64,000 nucleotides of DNA, from NCBI GenBank assembly GCA_947381945.1, contig CANCXM010000002.1, positions 1 to 64,000 on the forward strand, given 5' to 3'. This DNA comes from an uncultured Muribaculaceae bacterium (lineage in GTDB: Bacteria > Bacteroidota > Bacteroidia > Bacteroidales > Muribaculaceae). The notes under the pieces are model-generated. The model saw only the letters and a list, made by a program, of their open reading frames with translations. It was not told the origin of the DNA and made no database searches. The position numbers were made by a program, and so were the translations under genes. Positions 51,278 to 61,831 of the stretch are shown in pieces (within the stretch, counting starts at the first letter, position 1; each line of letters begins with the position of its first letter).

Positions 51278-52657
51278 TTATTTGAAATTCCAATAATCGA
51301 AATTGAACAGTTTCGGTCCTTTCCGTCCTTTAAATACGAAATAAAGGTCATGGACACCGGAAACCTTCATCAATGCGGGTGCTTCGATGTAGCTCCATTC
51401 CTCCCAACCTCCTGTTCCGGGGACATCAAGAGATGCCACGAGGTCACCGTCAAGCGAATCGAGGCGCACTTCAAATGTCCCGCCACGGAGTGCGCTTGCC
51501 AACGAAGCGCCGAATTTGGCAGGAGAAACACTGCCGAAGTCGACACTCGACACCTTCGTATAGTCTCCATTATGAATATCGCTGACATATACTCCGGTCT
51601 TCGAGTTCGTCTCAGTGCTCACGCCCTTTGACCAGGACATTGTCTCCGCTTCCACACGTCGCATCGGATCGAGAGTTCCGACAGAAGGAGCACCTTCATC
51701 TGTAGGATGGATAACCGGAATGGTACCGTCGGGATTATACTCAAACGGTTCCACCGCAACACTGCGCGCAAAACCACCACCATTAGGCAATTTGCCGGTG
51801 TGGTAGAAGAAATATGATTTCCCCTTATAGTCAATGATACCGCTATGATTAGTGAACGAATTTGTATCCGACAAAGGCATTATCTCACCCATGTACTTCC
51901 ACGGACCGGTCGGACCGTCGCTCATGGAATAAGCGATATGCTCCGGAACTCCACCGGCGGCATAGACAAGATAATATTTGCCGTCACGTTTGAAAAACCA
52001 AGGCCCTTCCGTGTAGTTGTCGCGATATTTCTTTCCCTCCACACGTTCTTTAGGTCCGGGAGCGCCAAAGCCATCCTCCGTCTGGATAATTTTCTGGACT
52101 TCACCGTCAAAGCTCACCATATCCGGATTGAGTTTCACATAATATATCTCAGGATTACCCCAGTAGAGATAAGCCTGTCCGTCATCATCGACAAACACCG
52201 TTGGGTCAATATAGTCCCAGTTCCCATCAACGAGCGGATGGCCGAGGGCATCTTTGAATGGGCCTGTAGGGCTGTCACCGACAGCGACACCGATAGCCAT
52301 AGTCCCCGACAGTTTGGAATGCAACGGGACATAGAAATAGAATTTACCGTCTCGCTCGATACACTGAGGCGCCCACGCACGGTCATCGCCCCACGAAAAA
52401 TCCTCAATCGCGAGCGGCGAACCGTGGTCGGTCCAGTTTACCATATCAGTAGTCGAGTAGACGCGCCATTCCTGCATCCAGAAAAAATCGGCATTGTTTT
52501 CGTCATGTCCGGTATAGATATAAAGCGTGTCGCCATGCACCATCGGAGCCGGGTCCGTGGTGAAACATGTCTGTATGATTGGATTCTCGGCTAAAGCCAC
52601 TGTTGCCGGTCCATAAATCATCATTCCGGCAAATAATAGTTTAACTACGGTTTTCAT
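51278..52657 (-). CDS. GH43 glycosidase with C-terminal CBM6-like module
   Basis: 459 residues with signal peptide (cut near ALAENP). Catalytic five-blade GH43 domain: TDPAPMV (base Asp35), YIDPTVFVDDDG (Asp151) and YTEGPWFFKRDGKYYL (acid Glu217). The last 120 residues form a CBM6-like sandwich (MRRVEAETMSWSKGVSTETN; GTGGWEEWSYIEAPALMKVS; HDLYFVFKGRKG). Family members remove arabinofuranose or xylose from xylan; which one is not visible. Lies 12 nt upstream of the GH5 gene. Confidence 0.88.
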   Translation of the reverse strand: MKTVVKLLFAGMMIYGPATVALAENPIIQTCFTTDPAPMVHGDTLYIYTGHDENNADFFWMQEWRVYSTTDMVNWTDHGSPLAIEDFSWGDDRAWAPQCIERDGKFYFYVPLHSKLSGTMAIGVAVGDSPTGPFKDALGHPLVDGNWDYIDPTVFVDDDGQAYLYWGNPEIYYVKLNPDMVSFDGEVQKIIQTEDGFGAPGPKERVEGKKYRDNYTEGPWFFKRDGKYYLVYAAGGVPEHIAYSMSDGPTGPWKYMGEIMPLSDTNSFTNHSGIIDYKGKSYFFYHTGKLPNGGGFARSVAVEPFEYNPDGTIPVIHPTDEGAPSVGTLDPMRRVEAETMSWSKGVSTETNSKTGVYVSDIHNGDYTKVSSVDFGSVSPAKFGASLASALRGGTFEVRLDSLDGDLVASLDVPGTGGWEEWSYIEAPALMKVSGVHDLYFVFKGRKGPKLFNFDYWNFK

Positions 52658-52666
52658 CGGTAAGTA

Positions 52667-53940
<1,274 letters not shown>

Positions 53941-53983
53941 TCCTTCTACCAAAATAATGAATTAATACAAGTCTGTTTCTATT

Positions 53984-56107
53984 CTATTTGCCACCGGCAA
54001 GACCTTCGGCAAAACCTCCGTAGGCCGGTTTGCGGCTGAAATTGCTGTCCCAGAGTCCGATGGGTTCACCGGGGCGCCATCCTGAACCTTCGGGACTGTC
54101 GGTCTGCGCCCATTGGCAGATGCCATACTGCTGAGCGGGAGGAATGATTTCAAAATACTTCTCAATCACAAACTTATAGTATGCGGCCATGGCCTGCTTC
54201 TGTTCGAATGTCTGATCTTCCGTTTTGACTGTATTTCCGTTTTCATCACAGAGTCCCATATCGAGTTCGGTGATGCGGACAAGTTTTCCGGAAGCAGCCA
54301 TGAGTTCGAGCATCTTGACAACGTGCGCCTCTTTCGATGCCTGTGTCTCGGGATTCATGTAGCAAGTGATGTGCATCTGCGAACCTATGCCGTCGATCTT
54401 CGTCACACCGTCCGATTCCCACTGCTCGATCCATGAGATGAGACTCTTCAGTTTCTGGTTGTCATCCCAGTCGGATTCGAGGTTATAGTCATTGATGAAG
54501 AGCTTGAGTTCATCAGGATTTCCTCCGTTCTCTGCAAAATACTGACGGGCAAACTTGACAGGAACACGCACGAAGTTGTCACCGAGATAATCCTGCCAAT
54601 AGAACTTGTTGGACTGGTCGCCGGATGCGGTTGCAGCGTGTTGCAGATCATAGCGCTGTCCCCAGGGGCCTCCGGAGATTGCTTCATTGACAACATCCCA
54701 AGCCTTGACCTTGCCTGCAGTGGCTTCCATCATGCCTTTGACCCAACGTTCCATTTCATTGGTGAGGATTTCAGCTTTTTCCTCGGGAGACACTGGTATC
54801 TTATTGAGTTTCTCCACCTTGCAGACTGTCACGGAACGGACATCAAGAGTGGCATCAGTTGTCTGCGGCTTAAGAATCACATCATAGTCACCGCCTGTTA
54901 TTCCGGAGAAATTCAGACGGACATTATTGTGACCCTCACTAATCATGACCGGAACAGACAAAGCCTGGGCATCACCACCCCAACCGTTCTGCATTGTCAA
55001 CTGGACACCGGAAGCTTCCTTTGATGCAGTGATGTCGAGATAAAGCACATAGTCTCCCTCATCAAGATGATTCTCACCACCGGGAAGAATGAAGAACTGT
55101 GACCAGTCTCCCGTCGGCACAAAATGGATGCAACCGTTGATTACAGGCGGTTCACACCCCATTGCATAGAACGGGAAGGGACCATCCTCGTAGGTTTTGA
55201 CACGTACTTCCGTCTCAACCTCTACTGCAGGAGCCTCGGTGTGTGACAGCTTCACCCATTCGATTTCGAGTTTGCCATCGTATGTTCCGGGCTGGAACAC
55301 AACGAAACTGCTCTCTGTAGTGACACCGTCAAATTCAACCGAACACTCGCTCCACTCGTCAGTGAAACTCATTTTCTTTTCAACCATCGCACCCCAGTTG
55401 CCGAACTGAGCATTAAGCTCTCCGGCTTTGCTGCCACGGATTTTAGCCGTCACCTTGTAAGCACGACCGGGGACAGTTGAAAGGCCGTCCATGATGAAGA
55501 ACTGATACCAATCACCGGGATATTCCGGAACAGTCAGGATTCCATTGATAATCTCCGGTTCGTAGCCCATCACATAGAAAGGAAATTTCGCATCATTCTT
55601 GAAATCCTTCACGGCATCCTCAATCTCATTCTTGGCATCCGGATCCACGTCGAGTTCCTTGTCGGCGATAAGGCCGTTGAGCCATTTGACATTTTGTTGT
55701 TCATGCCAGCAGAGAGTATGTCCGTAGACCTCAATTCCCGCCTTTTCGGCAGCTTCGACAAAGGCTGTGACAGTACTGAAATCCATCTCACCGTTGTCCT
55801 TGACAACCGAAGCATATTTCATGGCATTTCCGGCTGTAATCTGGTCGAAGTTTGCATTGGTGATACGGTAAACCTGACCGAACTTGTTATAGTCCGAAGC
55901 TGCCACGCCAACTCCGAGCTTGAAATCGGGATTTATGCCGGTACGCTGACGGAGATAGTCCTTCAGATTGCCGTAAGCGTTGAGATACTCGTATTGAGCG
56001 ATGCTCGCAGGCTTCTCGACATAGTAGTTGTCGATCTCCTGGTCGGCACATCCCGTGAGGGATGCACCGGCAAGAAATGCGAGCCATAATTTATGGTTTG
56101 TTTTCAT
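53984..56107 (-). CDS. xyn10C: GH10 endo-xylanase with two inserted carbohydrate-binding modules
   Basis: 707-residue lipoprotein (LTGC, Cys20). The catalytic barrel starts near residue 50 (GVGVAASDYNKFGQVYRITN; GHTLCWHEQ). It is interrupted by two CBM4-like modules (about 165-300 and 305-440; FPFYVMGYEPEIINGI and FPFYAMGCEPPVINGC show the repeat) and resumes at residue 447. Acid/base Glu475 in VVNEAI and nucleophile Glu614 in RITELDMG are both present, as are DGIGSQMH and QWAQTDS. This split architecture is that of the surface Xyn10C of Bacteroides and Prevotella. It makes the oligosaccharides imported by the Sus pairs. Confidence 0.92.
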   Translation of the reverse strand: MKTNHKLWLAFLAGASLTGCADQEIDNYYVEKPASIAQYEYLNAYGNLKDYLRQRTGINPDFKLGVGVAASDYNKFGQVYRITNANFDQITAGNAMKYASVVKDNGEMDFSTVTAFVEAAEKAGIEVYGHTLCWHEQQNVKWLNGLIADKELDVDPDAKNEIEDAVKDFKNDAKFPFYVMGYEPEIINGILTVPEYPGDWYQFFIMDGLSTVPGRAYKVTAKIRGSKAGELNAQFGNWGAMVEKKMSFTDEWSECSVEFDGVTTESSFVVFQPGTYDGKLEIEWVKLSHTEAPAVEVETEVRVKTYEDGPFPFYAMGCEPPVINGCIHFVPTGDWSQFFILPGGENHLDEGDYVLYLDITASKEASGVQLTMQNGWGGDAQALSVPVMISEGHNNVRLNFSGITGGDYDVILKPQTTDATLDVRSVTVCKVEKLNKIPVSPEEKAEILTNEMERWVKGMMEATAGKVKAWDVVNEAISGGPWGQRYDLQHAATASGDQSNKFYWQDYLGDNFVRVPVKFARQYFAENGGNPDELKLFINDYNLESDWDDNQKLKSLISWIEQWESDGVTKIDGIGSQMHITCYMNPETQASKEAHVVKMLELMAASGKLVRITELDMGLCDENGNTVKTEDQTFEQKQAMAAYYKFVIEKYFEIIPPAQQYGICQWAQTDSPEGSGWRPGEPIGLWDSNFSRKPAYGGFAEGLAGGK

Positions 56108-56128
56108 TTAAGTATCAAAATTTACAGG

Positions 56129-57205
56129 TTAGCGGATTGTATAGCTGAAAGTCGTGAGATGATTCTGACGGTCGCGGGCCACGAGTGTCTCAGTCACGTT
56201 GACCTTATATTCTGCAGTAGCACCTGTCATCTCGTTAACAGTGTAGGGAATCGTGTAGGAATATTCAAGTTCAATCTTGTCACGGTCCTTGTTGCCCCAT
56301 GCCTTGGGTGCGCCGTGATAAGTGTACTTGCCTGTACCCGAAGCCGTGCAGCCGGGAGTCTCTGTTGAAACTGTCACGTTGCCGTTGTCGTCAATCTTAA
56401 GGATAAGTTCACAGCTTATATTTCTCTCTCCGTCTCCACCGTCAGGGCCGACGTAAGTCACGGCATGGGTGAAGTTGTAACGGGATTCGGTGAGCGATTT
56501 CGAACTGAGCTCCCTGACATCCGCGCTTTCCCAATTCGAGGCATTTGATTCGGATGAGAATGCATGACCGTTGTTGGTTCCGGTGATCTTCGACTTGCTG
56601 AGCCATATACCATCCCATCTGTTCATATACTTGACGGCATAGAGGGTATAGTTCTTGGGAAGTGTCGACCACTGGCTGTTATCGACAAGACTCGGCGCTG
56701 AACCCTCGACTTTAGCCTTGCCTTCAAGGATTGAGTCAGATGCGGAAGTGATGCGTACAGGGAGGACATAGTGCATATTGACAGCTTCAGGGTCCGCGAA
56801 GAAGGCATCTTCAAGTTTCACTTTCAGATAGCCGAGCACCTTCCCTTTCTCAATCGTGACCTTGGTGTCGTTGAGAAAACTGTAGTAGGACTGCGGAAGC
56901 ACCTTCATTTCCGAACCGTCGGAGAATTGCAGACCATCCACAAGCGAGGGATCTACCTCAAGCTGGGCCCAACGCTGCTTTTTGTTTGTGTTCACGCCGC
57001 CGAGCACGGGACAGAGCTGGAAAATATGCTCGTTGTCAAGAGATGTATCATACTCACCGTCCTCGCCAATAGTGATGGTGCGGACAGGTGTCTGCTGGGC
57101 AAACGAAATGGTCTGATACACATAGTCGGGGAAGTCCTTGCTGTCATTTTTGCAGGATGAGAACGCCAAAGCTGTTGCAAGGAGTGGAAATATTATCTTT
57201 TTCAT
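56129..57205 (-). CDS. xusE: Surface glycan-binding lipoprotein (DUF1735-type, XusE-like)
   Basis: 358-residue lipoprotein (MKKIIFPLLATALAFSSC). The N-terminal half follows the DUF1735/BT_3987 pattern (YQTISFAQQTPVRTITIGED; LPVRITSASDSILEGKAK). The C-terminal half is beta-rich. Its position between the second SusD and GH10 matches XusE of the core xylan cluster, which helps capture xylan at the surface. Start 23 nt from the SusD gene stop. The gene symbol is by locus position and general resemblance. Confidence 0.75.
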   Translation of the reverse strand: MKKIIFPLLATALAFSSCKNDSKDFPDYVYQTISFAQQTPVRTITIGEDGEYDTSLDNEHIFQLCPVLGGVNTNKKQRWAQLEVDPSLVDGLQFSDGSEMKVLPQSYYSFLNDTKVTIEKGKVLGYLKVKLEDAFFADPEAVNMHYVLPVRITSASDSILEGKAKVEGSAPSLVDNSQWSTLPKNYTLYAVKYMNRWDGIWLSKSKITGTNNGHAFSSESNASNWESADVRELSSKSLTESRYNFTHAVTYVGPDGGDGERNISCELILKIDDNGNVTVSTETPGCTASGTGKYTYHGAPKAWGNKDRDKIELEYSYTIPYTVNEMTGATAEYKVNVTETLVARDRQNHLTTFSYTIR

Positions 57206-57231
57206 GATTTCAAATTTGAGTTTTTACAACG

Positions 57232-58989
57232 TTACCAACCGTTATTCTGCTGGAGTTCACTAAATGTCAATACTTCCGAATATGGAATCGGACCATAGAA
57301 CATATAGTCCTTGTAGTTGCGGGTCTCCACATCGAAGATATTGAAAATATTGCCTTCGATACGCATACCTGTAGCAGTCGTGTTGACCTCAGCTTTCCAA
57401 CGGCGGAGATCCCAGAAACGGTGACCTTCGAAGGAGAGTTCGATACGGCGCTCGTTGCGGATGAGCTCACGCATCTTGTCCTTGTCACCCTTGATTGATT
57501 CAAGGTAGGCATCGCCGTTTTCAACACCTACACCTGCGCGGGCACGGAGAGCTTTGACGACATCGTAGGCTGAATAGGAGTGTGAACCTGTTCCGGTCGG
57601 ACCCCACTCTTCATTGGCGGCCTCGGCATAGAGAAGGAACATTTCAGTGTAGCGGATACGCGGAGTGTAGTGATACTCCTGGGTTGTTCCGTTGGGATCA
57701 AGACTGATGTCTGTACGGAGGAGCTTGCGCAGATAGTAGCCGGTACGGGTCGACGAACCGTTGAGCTTGTTGAGGGCATCATTGTTGGTACCGTCGGCAG
57801 CAGTGGTGATGGTAGCGTTGGAGAGACCCATCTTCATGCCATTGTAGACGACGTAGGCAGTAAGACGCGGATCGCGGTCAGCATACGGGTTGGCAGCATC
57901 ATATCCTCCGGCCTGAACGGAAATGGGATAACCGTTGGCCATCGGGAAGGCATCGACGAAATTCTGTGTCGGGTTCACCTTTCCTTTGCCATAGATGGAG
58001 GGGGGATAGTTGTCAGTCTCAAGAGAATTTGACTTCGAGCGTTCGCTCATCCAGAGGACCTCTGCCGGGAGTGAAGTGGAGGTGATATTGTTGATGTCAG
58101 TGACATTGCAATACCATGTCCATCCTGTCGGGTCCATGCCTTCGACACCACCTATATGGTCAAGCACTTTCGCACCTGCGTCAGCGGCATCAGCCCATGT
58201 GATACCCGATCCCTCGGCAAAGCGGGGACTTGCTCCGAGAAGATTAAGCTTTGCAAGGAATGCCTCGACAACACGGCCGGAAATACGTCCGCAGAAATTG
58301 TCGCCGAACACTCGGGTCACCTGAGTCATTGAAGCTCCTGAATAACGGTTCTGAAGGCGGGTCATCTCCTCTGCATTGCCATATTCCCACGGAAGCACAT
58401 CGAGCGCCATGGAAGCATCGCGGCGGATAGCCTCGACACACTCCTCAAAAGTGTTGCGCGGGATGTTGAAGTTCGAGGACTGATCCTCGGCTTCTTCGAG
58501 GATAGGCACACCGAGCAGACGACCGTCGGAAGCATATCCTGCATGTGATTCAAGCAGGAAATAGTTGTACATCGCACGGAGTGCGTATGCCTCAGCCTTC
58601 TCACGGTCACAGAACATCTGTGAGACCATTTCATCGTCAGCCCAATGCACTCGGTCACATCTTTCGAGGAACATGTTGATATACTGGATAGCCGATTTAC
58701 ACTGCACCCAGCGGTCAAACGGATTGCTGTCAGCCGTCCATGAACCGGCGGCAGCCTTGCGGTAGCTGTTACCGGTGTCATTCGACACGGCATCGTCCGT
58801 AGCGACCTCATTGAACGAGTAGGACGCGATGGGAATTCGGGTGTAGCCGTTGGCAAGGATACCTTCGGCATACTGGGCATTGTTATACATGTGGTCAATA
58901 CCCAGATTGTTTTCAATGGCCGGTTCAAAAAGATCGTCACATGAAGCGAGCATTGCGGCCAATGGTATGATGAATAAGTATTTTTTCAT
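57232..58989 (-). CDS. xusD: SusD-like xylan-binding lipoprotein (XusD-type)
   Basis: 585-residue lipoprotein (MKKYLFIIPLAAMLASCDD). Standard SusD landmarks: YAEGILANGYTRIPIASYSF, ALRAMYNYFLLESHAGYASD, VEAFLAKLNLLGASPRFAEG, then the C-terminal RYTEMFLLYAEAANE and RRIELSFEGHRFWDLRRW. It caps the SusC pore and binds xylan fragments. Lies 20 nt downstream of its SusC partner (59010-61811). Confidence 0.9.
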   Translation of the reverse strand: MKKYLFIIPLAAMLASCDDLFEPAIENNLGIDHMYNNAQYAEGILANGYTRIPIASYSFNEVATDDAVSNDTGNSYRKAAAGSWTADSNPFDRWVQCKSAIQYINMFLERCDRVHWADDEMVSQMFCDREKAEAYALRAMYNYFLLESHAGYASDGRLLGVPILEEAEDQSSNFNIPRNTFEECVEAIRRDASMALDVLPWEYGNAEEMTRLQNRYSGASMTQVTRVFGDNFCGRISGRVVEAFLAKLNLLGASPRFAEGSGITWADAADAGAKVLDHIGGVEGMDPTGWTWYCNVTDINNITSTSLPAEVLWMSERSKSNSLETDNYPPSIYGKGKVNPTQNFVDAFPMANGYPISVQAGGYDAANPYADRDPRLTAYVVYNGMKMGLSNATITTAADGTNNDALNKLNGSSTRTGYYLRKLLRTDISLDPNGTTQEYHYTPRIRYTEMFLLYAEAANEEWGPTGTGSHSYSAYDVVKALRARAGVGVENGDAYLESIKGDKDKMRELIRNERRIELSFEGHRFWDLRRWKAEVNTTATGMRIEGNIFNIFDVETRNYKDYMFYGPIPYSEVLTFSELQQNNGW

Positions 58990-59009
58990 TATTTCAGTTG
59001 TTTTCCGGT

Positions 59010-61811
59010 TTAGAAATCGACTTTCACACCCAAAGTATAGCAGCGGGTCTGAGGTGATGAGCCTACATTCATTTCAAGCAGCTTGCGCTCCTTGGAGATT
59101 GTGGCGAGATTGTCACCGCTGACATACACCTGAAGTCCCTTCACGAACTTGTCGCGGAAAAGAGAAGAGGCAAAGTCGTAGGTAAGCTGCACTTTGTTGA
59201 GAGAGAACGCATCGGTGGAATATAGCCAGTAGTCAGATGCGACGAAGTTGAGCTCACCACCCTGAGTGGTCAGGCGGGGGAAGGTAGCGGTGGCTGCTGT
59301 TTCGGGTGTCCAGCGTCCGCGGACAACTTCTGAATACTTCTTATCGCCATAGACAGAATAGTATGGCATATCCTGCTTGAGATTGTGGCCGCCGTATTGG
59401 CCTGAACCGGCTACGAAGAGAGTGAAATTATTCCACTTTGCAGTAAAGTTGACACCCATCACGAAGGGTGCTCTCCATTTGCCGAGAACCACCTGGTCCT
59501 TGCCGTCAATCACACCGTCGCCGTTCTGATCCTTGTATTTCAAGTCGCCGGGACGGGTATTGTTGTTGATTTTCGCGGAGGAAGCCACATCTGCCTCATC
59601 AGCGAAGTAACCGAGACATTCATAGCCACGGAGTGCGTCGGCCGATGCACCGGTTGAACGCAGCCAGTCATATTCGACGGTCTCGTTGATGCGGGTGTTC
59701 TTCGAAGTGGCATACATACCGTTGACACCGAGAGCAAGATAGACCTTTCCGAAATCCTTTGCAACGTTCACGCCGAAATCAAAACCGGTGCGACGCTGAT
59801 TGTTGTAGTTGATATAGGGACGGAGGTCGGAAACAGGCCAATAGCTCATGAAATAGTTGGGATATGTGCTTGAAGCTATTGTCAACTGGTCATTCAGGTC
59901 GATGTTGAAGAAATTGGCATTGAGATTGAGCAGACCGCCAAAGAGAGTGGCATTGAAACCGGCATTGAACTCCTTGCGCTTAACAAAACCGAGATTGGGG
60001 TTGCCGCCTCGCTTGGAGTCGGTGGTCTGCATTGAGTTGTTGGTCTCGCTCCATCCCCACCATGTACCTGTCGAGGTAAAGATGTCGGCATACATGTAGT
60101 AGCTTTCAATGTCGATATCCTGATTGAGCAGACCGTAGGAAGCGGTGAGCTTCAGGTTGTCAAGCCAACTGACATCCTTCAGCCATTCTTCCTGACTGAT
60201 GCGCCATCCGAGCGATGCTGTCGGCGAGAAAGCCTGACGGTGACCGGGGGCAAGCTTGGAGGAGTGGACCGCTGCACCGCTGAACTGAGCATAATACTTG
60301 TTCATGTAGTCATACGTCACGTCCACACCGAGGTTGGCATTGCTGACGCGGTGATATTCACCTGAGGTTGTAATCTGGTAGCCGTTGGCAAGGAGCATTG
60401 CCTGAAGATTGTGGGCGTCGCCGAAAGTTCTCTTGTAGTTGAAGAGGGCATTGAACGTGATTGTCTGGCGGTCGGTGCTGCCTGACACATTCTGTGTGGC
60501 TGTCGACTTGTCAAGATTGAACTTCGTGAGTGAAGCAATCATGTCATGGCCAAGCGCATTGTCCCATGTAGCCTGATATGTCGCGTATTCATTGTTGATT
60601 GAGGTGACATAGCTTGTCGAGTAGTCAACGGCATACTGCGCACGGAACGACAGACCGGGCAACACTCTTGCAAGGTCAATGTCAAGTCCGAGGTCGAACT
60701 GGAACTGACGGCTTGTGTAGGTGTTGTGGCCGGCGGCATACATCGCGGCAAACGGGTTGGTCGAATACTGCTGGGTTCCACCGAGGAGATATTTACCGTC
60801 GACGATATGCGAACTGTTGTTGATATATGTCCACGCGGTCTTGTCAGACGGGTCTATGGCCGAGATGGGAATCAGCGGTACGAGAGGTGCCGCGCCGGGG
60901 TTGGTCGGACGAAGTGTCGCTGACGATGACCAGTAATTTGAATTGTCACTGCGGACATCGTAGAACGATGCGCTTGTGTTGACCCAACCGCTGATCCAGT
61001 CGTTCAGACGAAGGTCAATGTTACCACGGACATTCAGACGGGTCGTCCCGTTCTTCTTGCCTTCACCGAAATTGATGAGGTCATCGACATGATAGAGACC
61101 CACATTGGCGTAGAACTTCGCAAACTTACCTCCGCCACGGAATTCGGCTGTTCCGTCGTAGCGCATATAATTCTTCTTGAGATAGTCTTTTGAGAAGAAG
61201 TTGATGTCGGGATAGCGGAAGGGATTGTTTCCGGTCGAATAATTGTAGATGTCCTCCTGAGTGAAAGCGGGAGCGAGACCGTCATTGGCGAGTGCCTCAT
61301 TGTAGAGAGTTGCATATTCGGCCGATCCGAGATATTTAGGATAGCTCTTGGGGACGAAAAGCTGGGCATTGCCGCGCACGCTCACCTGCAGACCCTTGTC
61401 GTTGCCGCGCTTGGTGGTGATGAGAATCACACCATGCGCACCACGGCTACCGTAGAGCACCACGGCCTGCGCGCCCTTCATGAAAGTTATCTGTGCGATT
61501 TCACTCGGAAGGATGTTGTTGGCATCACGGGGCACTCCGTCGACCAGCACAAGCACTTCGCCCTGATTCCAGAGCTGACCGTTGTAGCCGCCGACAAACG
61601 ACTGCATATCGTTAAGACTATATGTCGAATAGTCCTTTTCGATGAGTTTCTCCATATCCACTTCCGAAACGCCGCCAAGGAGATTCATCTTGTCGACCGT
61701 GCGGAAAGCCACATGGACTTTTGTCGAATCGAGAAGCTCATCAGCGTTGGCAGTGCTTCCACCAATCAACGCCAAGGCACTCAAAGCTATAATTTTTTGT
61801 ATCTGTTTCAT
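59010..61811 (-). CDS. xusC: SusC-like TonB-dependent transporter without N-terminal domain (XusC-type)
   Basis: 933 residues with signal peptide (MKQIQKIIALSALALIGGST). After only about 60 residues the plug begins (VLVLVDGVPRDANNILPSEI; VLYGSRGAHGVILITTKRG), and a full 22-strand barrel follows, ending CYTLGVKVDF. The carboxypeptidase-regulatory-like domain that precedes the plug in most SusC proteins is missing; the start and signal peptide fit the short form. It pairs with SusD 57232-58989 to import xylo-oligosaccharides. Shorter transporters at this position are known in xylan loci. Confidence 0.9.
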   Translation of the reverse strand: MKQIQKIIALSALALIGGSTANADELLDSTKVHVAFRTVDKMNLLGGVSEVDMEKLIEKDYSTYSLNDMQSFVGGYNGQLWNQGEVLVLVDGVPRDANNILPSEIAQITFMKGAQAVVLYGSRGAHGVILITTKRGNDKGLQVSVRGNAQLFVPKSYPKYLGSAEYATLYNEALANDGLAPAFTQEDIYNYSTGNNPFRYPDINFFSKDYLKKNYMRYDGTAEFRGGGKFAKFYANVGLYHVDDLINFGEGKKNGTTRLNVRGNIDLRLNDWISGWVNTSASFYDVRSDNSNYWSSSATLRPTNPGAAPLVPLIPISAIDPSDKTAWTYINNSSHIVDGKYLLGGTQQYSTNPFAAMYAAGHNTYTSRQFQFDLGLDIDLARVLPGLSFRAQYAVDYSTSYVTSINNEYATYQATWDNALGHDMIASLTKFNLDKSTATQNVSGSTDRQTITFNALFNYKRTFGDAHNLQAMLLANGYQITTSGEYHRVSNANLGVDVTYDYMNKYYAQFSGAAVHSSKLAPGHRQAFSPTASLGWRISQEEWLKDVSWLDNLKLTASYGLLNQDIDIESYYMYADIFTSTGTWWGWSETNNSMQTTDSKRGGNPNLGFVKRKEFNAGFNATLFGGLLNLNANFFNIDLNDQLTIASSTYPNYFMSYWPVSDLRPYINYNNQRRTGFDFGVNVAKDFGKVYLALGVNGMYATSKNTRINETVEYDWLRSTGASADALRGYECLGYFADEADVASSAKINNNTRPGDLKYKDQNGDGVIDGKDQVVLGKWRAPFVMGVNFTAKWNNFTLFVAGSGQYGGHNLKQDMPYYSVYGDKKYSEVVRGRWTPETAATATFPRLTTQGGELNFVASDYWLYSTDAFSLNKVQLTYDFASSLFRDKFVKGLQVYVSGDNLATISKERKLLEMNVGSSPQTRCYTLGVKVDF

Positions 61812-61831
61812 GAGATTCTAATTAAGGATAA